In this document: piece after piece, positions 15,663 to 21,851 of the stretch
Numbering within the stretch: the stretch's first letter is position 1
How the letters are laid out: the number at the start of each line of letters is the position of its first letter
The notes under the pieces: model-generated
What the model was told of the DNA's origin: nothing
Seen by the model: the letters and a program-made list of their open reading frames with translations, nothing else
The model's database searches: none
Program-made: the position numbers and the translations under genes
Source of the DNA: JAICLL01 sp035252155
GTDB lineage: Bacteria; Planctomycetota; Planctomycetia; Pirellulales; JAICIG01
Assembly: GCA_035252155.1 (NCBI GenBank)
Contig: DATFDL010000751.1
Span: 1-36,426, forward strand
Length of the DNA: 36,426 nt
Reading direction: 5' to 3'

Positions 15663-16754
15663 ATGAGAGTCTTTGGTATCGCCCTGACCGGCGACTTTCT
15701 CAACGAATCTGGTGAGCCAGCCTACGGCGATTGTGGGCTGCCGCTGCTCGACGCATCGCCCTTAATCCGTTACCACTTTTTACGCGATCAAGCGCCACGC
15801 GCCGATGACGCTGAATATTGGCAAAACCTTTACTCCATGAAGGTGAGCTGCAAACATTTGGCGGGCGTGAATGGGTTAATCGTCTTGCGTCCTTACGTGA
15901 CGCGCGATGCGTTCGCCGATGGCGCCGACGAGCTGGTGGTGATCGGCCGGTCGGGGGCGGGCTATGACAAAATCGACCTGGCCGCCTGCACCGAGCACGA
16001 TGTGCTGGTCTTCAACGCGCCGGTGGGGCTGCACCACGCGACGGCCTCGTCGGCGTTGCTCTTTATGCTCGCGCTGGCCAAGCGTTTGCCCGAACACCAG
16101 CGCGTCGCCCGCACGGGCGATTGGCGCGTGCAGCCCGACATTTTGGGTGGCGAGCTACAAGGCCGCACGCTGGGCATTGTGGGGCTGGGCAACAGCGGCC
16201 GGGAATTGATACGGCTGGTCGCCCCGTTTGAAATGCGGGTGTTGGCGCATTCCGCGCACGTCGATCAAACGGAAGCCGCGGTACTGGGGGCCGAGCTGGT
16301 TTCGCTCGAACGACTCTTCCGAGAGGCCGACTTTGTGAGCCTGCACGCCCGGTTGACCGACGAAACGCGGCGCATGATCGGGGCCGAACAACTGGCCTTG
16401 ATGAAGCCCACGGCGTATTTCATCAACGTGGCCCGCGGCGAGCTAGTCGATCAGGAGGCGCTGATCGACGTGCTGGCCGAGCGGCGGATTGCCGGGGCCG
16501 CGCTCGATGTCTTCGAGACCGAGCCGCTGCCGGCCGATGATCCGCTGACGCGCTTGGACAACGTCATTCTCACGCCACACTGGAACGCCTCGACCAGCGA
16601 CGTCTGGCGCGCGACCGCGCGGGCCATGGCCGAAGGCATGTTGCGGGCATCGCGGGGCGAACTGCCCGATCACGTAGTCAACCGCGCGGTGCTCGATCGA
16701 CCCGGGTTCTGGCAGAAGCTTAAGCGGTTCACAACAACTGAGCGACCGGGGTAG
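15663..16754 (+). CDS. D-2-hydroxyacid dehydrogenase (NAD(P)-dependent)
   Basis: 363 residues of the D-isomer-specific 2-hydroxyacid dehydrogenase family, which reduces 2-keto acids or the reverse. The nucleotide-binding motif is GIVGLGNSG (171-179), catalytic residues are Arg258 (NVARGELVD), Glu287 (DVFETEP) and His306 (LTPHWN). After the second beta strand the usual NAD-selecting Asp is absent (MRVLAHSAHV, residues 191-200), so NADP use or mixed specificity is possible. The N-terminal substrate domain starts MRVFGIALTGDFLNE. Being next to the dehydratase it may act on a product of sugar-acid breakdown, but this is an inference from position. The stop TAG lies inside a GTAG REP foot. Confidence 0.87.
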   Translation: MRVFGIALTGDFLNESGEPAYGDCGLPLLDASPLIRYHFLRDQAPRADDAEYWQNLYSMKVSCKHLAGVNGLIVLRPYVTRDAFADGADELVVIGRSGAGYDKIDLAACTEHDVLVFNAPVGLHHATASSALLFMLALAKRLPEHQRVARTGDWRVQPDILGGELQGRTLGIVGLGNSGRELIRLVAPFEMRVLAHSAHVDQTEAAVLGAELVSLERLFREADFVSLHARLTDETRRMIGAEQLALMKPTAYFINVARGELVDQEALIDVLAERRIAGAALDVFETEPLPADDPLTRLDNVILTPHWNASTSDVWRATARAMAEGMLRASRGELPDHVVNRAVLDRPGFWQKLKRFTTTERPG

Positions 16755-16989
16755 CAGAATTCGTGAGAATTCTGGCACTCGCACTGGCGGCCTGACTTCA
16801 GTTGACTCTGATCGGTTTCGACAAACAAGTTCGGTAACAGCATGCACGATGACCTTCCGAGGTCGTCCGTGCGGCGTACCGTAGGCCTCACGCTCCGCGT
16901 GAGGGGGCCGCACCACGGCGACCGCCCGCGCCGAAAGTTGCATCGCTGGCCTGCCGCCGGGCCGGCATCACGCGGAGCGTGATGGCTAC
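16751..16989. repeat. GTAG-footed REP at a stop codon plus a BIME-like pair
   Basis: In the 348-base convergent spacer 16755-17102: GTAG (16751-16754, overlapping the stop) followed by stem CAGAATTC/GAATTCTG with loop GTGA. Further on, 16881-16904 is GTAG, then TCACGC/GCGTGA; 16966-16989 is ATCACGC/GCGTGAT followed by CTAC, the inverted partner. These variants belong to the same family as 12718-12793 with CAC in place of CAT. I see no gene here. Confidence 0.65.
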
Positions 16990-17102
16990 TGTACGCTCGA
17001 CCGACCACCGCTAGCGTCGTGACTACAGATTTTGAATGGCAAAACCGTTTGGGGAACCGACTCGATTGCAACCGTTGCAAGGGAGCCGTGGTTTGTCCCA
17101 GG

Positions 17103-18437
17103 TCACGGCTTGGTCACCGTGCCGTCGCGGCGGCGGACGTTGCCCCATTCGAGATCGAAACTCGGTTCGTCCTTGATCGGAAACTTGGCCGCCAGTTTTT
17201 CGTCGAGCTCGATGCCGAGGCCCGGCCGATCGCTGGCCCAGTAATAGCCGTCTTTCAGTTCCGGGCAGCCGGGGAAGACGTCCTGCTCGGCCTGCGAAAA
17301 GGCCCGCGCCTCTTGAATGCCGAAATTCGGGGTCGCCAGATCGAGATGCACATTGGCGGCGTGCCCAACCGGCGAGACGTCGCCCGGCCCGTGCCAGGCG
17401 GTGCGGACGGCGAAGAACTCGCACAGCGCCGCCACCTTGCGGGCCATCGTCAGCCCGCCGATTTGCGAAATATGAATCCGAATAAAGTCGATCAGCCGCT
17501 CGCTGATGAGCGGCACATATTCGTTCGGGTTGTTGAACAGCTCGCCCATGGCGATTGGCGTGCTCGTTTGCCGCCGCAGTTGAGAGAAGTAACCGACGTC
17601 TTCCGGGCTGAACGGATCTTCCAGAAAAAACAGGCGAAACGCCTCCAGTTCTTTCGCCAATTGAATGGCCAAGATCGGCGGTACGCGCTCGTGAACATCG
17701 TGCAACAGCTCGACTTCGTCGCCCAGCTCTTTGCGCAAAAACTCGAACAGCCGCGGGACCATCCGCACGTAGGGCTTCGGCTCCCAGGGCTTCATCGGTC
17801 CGGCGGCCTCGCTGGGGCTGCGACCGGCGCCGTAGGTGGCCAGATTGGGCACGCCTACCTGCGCCCGCACGTGGCGATAGCCCTCGGCCATGAGTGCTCG
17901 GGCACGGTCGGCCACTTCCTCGAAGGTCTGGCCGCTGGCATGGCGATAGGTATCGACCGCGCGGCGGCACTTGCCGCCCAAAAGCTGAAAGACGGGCATG
18001 CCCGACCGCTTGCCCAAAATGTCCCACAGCGCCTGATCGACGCCGCTGATGGCGTTGCCCAGCACCGGCCCGTTCCGCCAATACGAGCTGACGAACGACG
18101 CTTGATAAATGTCTTCGATCGCCAGCGGATTCTTGCCGATGAGGAACGGCTTGAGATATTTTTCGACGGCAGTTTCGACCGTCCGCGGCCGTTGAGTAAA
18201 AGTGGCGCAGCCGAGTCCGTAAAGCCCCGGCTCGCTGGTGAGCACCTTGACCACAACCAGCCTAATCTTGGCCGGCGCGGTGAGCACGGTCTGGATGTCG
18301 GTGATCTTCAGCGGCGGCAGGTTTTTGCCATCGGCGGCCGAGGCCGGCCCCGCGGCGCGGGCCATTGGCGGAGCCAACAGCGGCCAGGCCGCTGCCGCAC
18401 CCAGTGCCGCCCGCTCGAACCATTCGCGCCGCTGCAT
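17103..18437 (-). CDS. Tat-exported enolase-superfamily enzyme, mannonate dehydratase/RspA-like
   Basis: 444 residues from ATG 18437, which has a strong GGAGG about eight bases before it. The N-terminus MQRREWFERAALGAAAAWPL carries a twin-arginine motif followed by a hydrophobic stretch and ARAAG, implying export of the folded, metal-loaded enzyme. The barrel domain has Asp247 and His249 (LLHDVHERVPP), Glu273 (RLFFLEDPF), Glu299 (MGE) and His349 (TAWHGPGDVSP), the set typical of the ManD/RspA group of D-mannonate or D-gluconate dehydratases; some members have low or no activity. It lies 26 bases behind a small secreted protein gene, likely one transcript. The sugar acid cannot be decided here. 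Confidence 0.87.
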   Translation of the reverse strand: MQRREWFERAALGAAAAWPLLAPPMARAAGPASAADGKNLPPLKITDIQTVLTAPAKIRLVVVKVLTSEPGLYGLGCATFTQRPRTVETAVEKYLKPFLIGKNPLAIEDIYQASFVSSYWRNGPVLGNAISGVDQALWDILGKRSGMPVFQLLGGKCRRAVDTYRHASGQTFEEVADRARALMAEGYRHVRAQVGVPNLATYGAGRSPSEAAGPMKPWEPKPYVRMVPRLFEFLRKELGDEVELLHDVHERVPPILAIQLAKELEAFRLFFLEDPFSPEDVGYFSQLRRQTSTPIAMGELFNNPNEYVPLISERLIDFIRIHISQIGGLTMARKVAALCEFFAVRTAWHGPGDVSPVGHAANVHLDLATPNFGIQEARAFSQAEQDVFPGCPELKDGYYWASDRPGLGIELDEKLAAKFPIKDEPSFDLEWGNVRRRDGTVTKP

Positions 18438-18463
18438 GAAGTGTTCCTCCCGATCCGATGGAG

Positions 18464-18769
18464 TCACTGCGCCGATTTGGCTTCGATTTTGACGACGACC
18501 TCTTTGCCCTTTTGCGACTTGGTCGTCAACTTGACGAGATCGCCCTCCTCGATGTCATCGAGGTCGGCCTTTTTGCCGTCCAAAGTGATCTGGCAATTGT
18601 CGTCGACCTCGTATTCCTTCTGGTCGCCGGACTTGGTTTGGATGACGATTTCGTACTCGCCGTCGTCGACACTGACGACTTTGCCCTCGACAACCGCCGC
18701 CGACGCGTGTTGCGTGACCAGCAACAGGGCGATCAAGGCGGCGAGCGGCACGGTGAGCTTGGGTAGCAT
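18464..18769 (-). CDS. Small secreted acidic protein
   Basis: 101 residues from ATG 18769, chosen because GGAGGG is placed 5-6 bases before it. A Sec signal peptide MLPKLTVPLAALIALLLVTQ then HASA is followed by a 75-residue beta-rich, Asp/Glu/Lys-rich domain with two similar halves: GKVVSVDDGEYEIVIQTKSG and ITLDGKKADLDDIEEGDLVK. The pattern (V-V-S-V-D, then D-D-I-x-x-G-D-x-V) is like small OB/SH3-fold proteins. No known family is assigned. Just upstream of the Tat-exported dehydratase-like gene in the same direction. Confidence 0.7.
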   Translation of the reverse strand: MLPKLTVPLAALIALLLVTQHASAAVVEGKVVSVDDGEYEIVIQTKSGDQKEYEVDDNCQITLDGKKADLDDIEEGDLVKLTTKSQKGKEVVVKIEAKSAQ

Positions 18770-18844
18770 GTTGTCCCTCCGGGTTCTGGACGGCAAGCGG
18801 TATCGACCCCGACAGATTATAGCGTCGCAGGTTGAGGACTCACA

Positions 18845-18873
18845 GCCACGGCTCGCAAGCTCGTTCCACCCTA
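18845..18873. repeat. Palindrome family GTAGGGTGGAACGAGC
   Basis: On the minus strand the segment reads GTAGGGTGGAACGAGCTTGC then GAGCC. The same family, with a perfect GGTGGGAC/GTCCCACC stem, is at 31500-31529. It lies in the short spacer between the HAAS-type gene's stop and the upstream region of the small secreted protein. Confidence 0.5.
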
Positions 18874-18901
18874 CCGCCGATCCCAGATCGCCCCGTGCCG
18901 G

Positions 18902-19732
18902 TCAATACGAGCCGACTCGGTCGAGAAACCGCGTCCCGAAGCGACGCCAGGCGTAACGACCCAGGGCGATGTTCGCGGCGATAATGATCAAGCCCGCCAG
19001 CACCACCAGTCCGGCGCCGTCGGTGGCGGACAACAGTCCGATCAAGGCGAGATTGGCCAAAATCGTCGGAAACAAGAAGGCCTCGACCAAAGCCAGCGGC
19101 AAGCCATACTCGCGTCCTTCCGAGCGACGAATGCGCCGCACCGCGACGAACCCCAGCACGGTCACGCCGACGATTCCCGAGAGCCCGACTAAGAGCAGCA
19201 GACCGATCAGCGGGTCGGGCGGTCGGTGGGCGGCGGCGCTCATCAGCGCCAAGAACAAAGCCAGGCCCGCCCAAACCGCCCCAACGACCGCCGGCGGAGA
19301 GACGCGGCGGTGGGACGATGAAGGCGACCACCAGCGGCGCCACTGGCGGCGAAGATTGCCAATCAGCAGACCTTCGCGGAACGGCTTGGACATGTCCGAT
19401 GCGGCGGCGGCCTGTTCGGACGCGGCCGAGGAGGTGGTAGTGCCTTCGGGTTGGCCACAAGGGCCGGGACTACCTTGCCCGGTGAGGCCGGGGCTACCGG
19501 CATAAGCCGCGGGCGGGTCGAGCGCGGCCAAGATGGCGGTGACGGCGGTTGCCGGGTCTTGCTCGGGCCGGGCGGCCAACATGTCGTAAATCTGGGTCTC
19601 CACCTCGTCGACAATGGTTCGCCGCTCGGTGCGCGAGACCTCGCCGGCGAGCAGAACACGTTCGATCGCGTCGAGATGGTCGTCGATCCGCCGGCGTACG
19701 TCATCCGGCAGGCTGGGGGCTGCTTGACTCAT
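18902..19732 (-). CDS. Membrane protein with N-terminal HAAS-like cytoplasmic domain, PadR partner
   Basis: 276 residues. The first 75 residues form a helical domain typical of HAAS/DUF1700 proteins (DDHLDAIERVLLAGEVSRTE then RRTIVDEVETQIYDML). Four hydrophobic segments follow after residue 150: VVGAVWAGLALFLALMSAAA, LIGLLLLVGLSGIVGVTVLG, FLFPTILANLALIGLL, and GLVVLAGLIIIAANIALGRY. Start 19732 overlaps the upstream padR stop by 32 bases and has GGAG as ribosome-binding site, so the pair is translationally coupled. PadR/HAAS pairs respond to envelope stress or antimicrobials in other bacteria; that role is inferred. Residues about 77-97 are encoded by two GTAG-type palindromes, see the repeat entry. 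Confidence 0.78.
   Translation of the reverse strand: MSQAAPSLPDDVRRRIDDHLDAIERVLLAGEVSRTERRTIVDEVETQIYDMLAARPEQDPATAVTAILAALDPPAAYAGSPGLTGQGSPGPCGQPEGTTTSSAASEQAAAASDMSKPFREGLLIGNLRRQWRRWWSPSSSHRRVSPPAVVGAVWAGLALFLALMSAAAHRPPDPLIGLLLLVGLSGIVGVTVLGFVAVRRIRRSEGREYGLPLALVEAFLFPTILANLALIGLLSATDGAGLVVLAGLIIIAANIALGRYAWRRFGTRFLDRVGSY
19447..19503 (-). repeat. Two tandem GTAG REPs read in frame within a coding sequence
   Basis: On the minus strand: GTAGCCCCGGCCTCACCGGG and, after a few bases, GTAGTCCCGGCCCTTGTGGC C. Both units have GTAG and a CCGG-type stem; the second is the family seen between genes at 5549-5573 and 34418-34443. They encode AYAGSPGLTGQGSPGPCGQP in the linker between the HAAS domain and the first membrane segment. 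Confidence 0.7.
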
Positions 19733-20060
19733 GAGTATCTCCGTTAAGCAAATGGTCTACGGCGTCGCGGACGCCAATCCAGTGAGAAGTCATTTCCTTC
19801 AGTCGTGCATGCCCCGCCGCCGTCAGCCGATAGTATCGCCGCGGCGGGCCGGTGGGCGACGGCGCGGGACGAACTATGACCAGCCCGTCGCGGGCCAACC
19901 GGGCCAGCACCGGGTAGAGCGTGCTTTCGGTCAGCTCCAGCCGGGTGGCGGCGTTGAGCGTCTGCAAAATCTGATATCCATAGGCTTCGTCGCGGTCGAG
20001 CACTTTCATCACCGACAGCTCGACCAAGCCTTTGCGCAATTGCGTGACCCAACCTTGCAT
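19701..20060 (-). CDS. PadR family transcriptional regulator
   Basis: 119 residues, a short class-2 PadR. The winged-helix part is plain: LRKGLVELSVMKVLDRDEAY, GYQILQTLNAATRLELTEST, LYPVLARLARDGLVIVRPAP and a wing RRYYRLTAAGHARLKEM. These regulators usually repress their own operon and the adjacent membrane gene. The start at 20060 is preceded by AAGGT at a suitable distance. The overlap with the HAAS gene supports an operon of the two. An operator candidate lies about 70-90 bases upstream. Confidence 0.92.
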   Translation of the reverse strand: MQGWVTQLRKGLVELSVMKVLDRDEAYGYQILQTLNAATRLELTESTLYPVLARLARDGLVIVRPAPSPTGPPRRYYRLTAAGHARLKEMTSHWIGVRDAVDHLLNGDTHESSSPQPAG

Positions 20061-20129
20061 ATCGCTGACCTTAGGTTCTGCCTCTTCCCATTCGCTCCGG
20101 ACCCATGAATCTTGGCCGGCCGACTCCAG

Positions 20130-20150
20130 CTACATCGCAATACATAGTAG
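20130..20150 (-). promoter_or_regulatory. Candidate PadR operator/promoter
   Basis: Reading the minus strand, ATGTA occurs twice with a 10-base period (ATGTATTGCGATGTA) inside an imperfect inverted repeat bounded by CTAC and GTAG. PadR proteins commonly bind ATGT/ACAT half sites near their own promoter. It lies 70-90 bases upstream of the padR start; the TATGTA could also serve as the -10. Confidence 0.4.
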
Positions 20151-20193
20151 CGGTGGCCGTGTAACGCGTCAAGCCCCGAACACAGTTACATAG

Positions 20194-20314
20194 AAAGGCA
20201 AAAAGATGGAGGGCAAAAAAATGAGAAGCAGGAAGAGTGACGAACAACGATGACCCGACTAAGATCCGTTTCCTTTCGTTCCCCATTTTTTTGCCCCCAA
20301 TTTTTTTGCCTTCC
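20194..20314. repeat. Inverted repeat with GGCAAAAA units, upstream of mgtE
   Basis: Left arm AAAGGCAAAAAGATGGAGGG then CAAAAAAATGAGAA (20194-20227); right arm CCCCATTTTTTTGCCCCCAA then TTTTTTTGCC (20281-20312). Arms are about 30 bases with a 54-base spacer. A shorter member of the same family lies at 21796-21851 on the other side of mgtE. A frame from 20237 extends mgtE through this repeat and is not believed to be translated. Confidence 0.65.
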
Positions 20315-20416
20315 GAATTCGGCGGAGTCGATGCCTGTCAGCCCTCGTCCAACTCCGCCGCCGCGGCTAGAATTCTCGCGGACGGCTCTTTGACCCACAT
20401 TCCATCCGGTCTCTCG

Positions 20417-21784
20417 ATGCGAAATCCCCTGCTAGCGCCCGATCTGCGCGAGCTGATTTTGGAGCACAACGAGGCGGGGCTGCGCGAATTCTTCACCGGG
20501 CATCACCCCGCCGATTCGGCTGAGCTGCTCGACGATCTCGAAGCGCCGGAAGTGCTGTTCGTGCTGAACCTGCTGACGGGGCGCGAACGGGCGGCCGTGT
20601 TTTCATATCTCGAGCCTTCGCTGCAAGACGGCGTGGGCCGGCTGATGGAACGCGGCACGCTGGCGGCGTTGCTGACCTATATGTCGCACGACGAGCGGGC
20701 CGACCTGGTGAGCCGGCTGCCCGACGAACGGGTCGAGCAGATCATGCCGCTCTTGGCCCATGCCGAGCGCGAAGACATCCGCATGCTGGCCGCCTACCGC
20801 CAGGGCACGACCGGGGCGGTGATGACCAGCGACTACGCCACGCTGCCGGCCGAAATCACCGCGGCCCAGGCGCTCGATCGGCTGCGGCACGAGGCGCCCG
20901 ACCGCGAGACGATCTATTACTGCTACGTGCTCGACGGCGACCGGCGGCTGATCGGTTTTGTGTCGCTGAAGGACCTGATTCTGGCGCCGCCCAGCCGGCC
21001 GATCTCGGCGATCATGCAGACCGACGTCGTCTCGGCGACGGTCGATGAAGACCGCGAGCTGGCCGCTCAGAAGCTGATGGAGTACGACCTGATCGCCCTG
21101 CCGGTGGTCGATGCCCAAGGGCGGCTGGTGGGCATCGTCACGCACGACGACGTGATCGACGTGATCGTCGACGAGGCGACCGAAGACGTCTACCGCCTCG
21201 GCGGCATCGAGCCGTTGGGCGACAGTTACCTGCGCACGCCGTTCGCCACGCTGTGGGGCAAGCGCGGGCTGTGGCTGGCCATCTTGTTTGTCGGCGGCTT
21301 TCTGACCACCACGGTGCTGGCCTTTTACGAGCCGGTTTTTTTGGAGCTGCCGGCGTTGGTGATGTTCATGCCGTTGATCATTTCGGCGGGCGGCAATTGC
21401 GGATCGCAATCGGCCACGTTGATTACTCGGGCGCTGGCGTTGGGCGAGGTGGAGCCGCGCGACTGGCTGCGCGTGCTATGGCACGAAATCTGGATGGGGG
21501 CTTCGCTCGGCCTGGCGCTGGGACTGGTGGGCTTCATTCGCGCTTGGATCACGCCGACCTCGTCGCTGGAGGGCATCGACCCGGTGCGGCTGTCGATCGC
21601 GGTGGCTACCGGCGTGGCGGTGGTCGTGCTCTGGGGCAACCTGGTCGGCGCACTGTTGCCGCTGTTGCTCAAGCGGTGTGGGCTCGATCCGGCCCTGATC
21701 TCGAACCCCGTGCTGGCCAGCCTGGTCGACGTGACCGGCATCGTGGCCTATTTTGTGATCGCCAAGGCGCTGCTGTTGCCTTAG
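20417..21784 (+). CDS. mgtE: Magnesium transporter MgtE
   Basis: 455 residues from ATG 20417 (MRNPLLAPDLRELILEHNEA), the usual MgtE size; the upstream extension is repeat DNA. The cytoplasmic N domain (1-130, including HHPADSAELLDDL and RLPDERVEQIMPLL) is followed by two CBS domains (about 140-265; GAVMTSDYATLPAEITAAQA, IMQTDVVSATVDEDRELAA, LVGIVTHDDVIDVIVDEATE) and five membrane segments (about 285-455). The pore signature LIISAGGNCGSQSATLITRA is present. It is a Mg2+-selective channel gated by cytoplasmic Mg2+ bound at the N and CBS domains. It is flanked by members of one repeat family and is convergent with the TPR kinase gene. I see no Mg2+ riboswitch in the leader. Confidence 0.95.
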   Translation: MRNPLLAPDLRELILEHNEAGLREFFTGHHPADSAELLDDLEAPEVLFVLNLLTGRERAAVFSYLEPSLQDGVGRLMERGTLAALLTYMSHDERADLVSRLPDERVEQIMPLLAHAEREDIRMLAAYRQGTTGAVMTSDYATLPAEITAAQALDRLRHEAPDRETIYYCYVLDGDRRLIGFVSLKDLILAPPSRPISAIMQTDVVSATVDEDRELAAQKLMEYDLIALPVVDAQGRLVGIVTHDDVIDVIVDEATEDVYRLGGIEPLGDSYLRTPFATLWGKRGLWLAILFVGGFLTTTVLAFYEPVFLELPALVMFMPLIISAGGNCGSQSATLITRALALGEVEPRDWLRVLWHEIWMGASLGLALGLVGFIRAWITPTSSLEGIDPVRLSIAVATGVAVVVLWGNLVGALLPLLLKRCGLDPALISNPVLASLVDVTGIVAYFVIAKALLLP

Positions 21785-21795
21785 GATTTGCGGGG

Positions 21796-21851
21796 ATGGA
21801 AGGCAAAAAGATTGAGGGCTTCATCTTTTTGCCTTACATTTTCTTGCCTTC
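21796..21851. terminator. Bidirectional terminator-like palindrome between mgtE and the TPR kinase
   Basis: AAGGCAAAAAGAT (from 21799) pairs exactly with ATCTTTTTGCCTT further on, loop TGAGGGCTTC, followed by another half unit TTTTCTTGCCTTC that touches the kinase stop codon. T-runs follow the stem on both strands, so it can end both convergent transcripts. It belongs to the repeat family at 20194-20314. Confidence 0.55.

Noticed and set aside
17019..18956. 645-codon open frame on the plus strand
   Set aside because: It is the antisense of the ManD-like and small secreted protein genes, whose conserved motifs, signal peptides and ribosome-binding sites are on the minus strand. GC-rich codon use creates such antisense frames.
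20237..20416. 60-codon N-terminal extension of mgtE
   Set aside because: It translates a repeat (FPIFLPPIFLPSEF), while MgtE proteins start near the later ATG.
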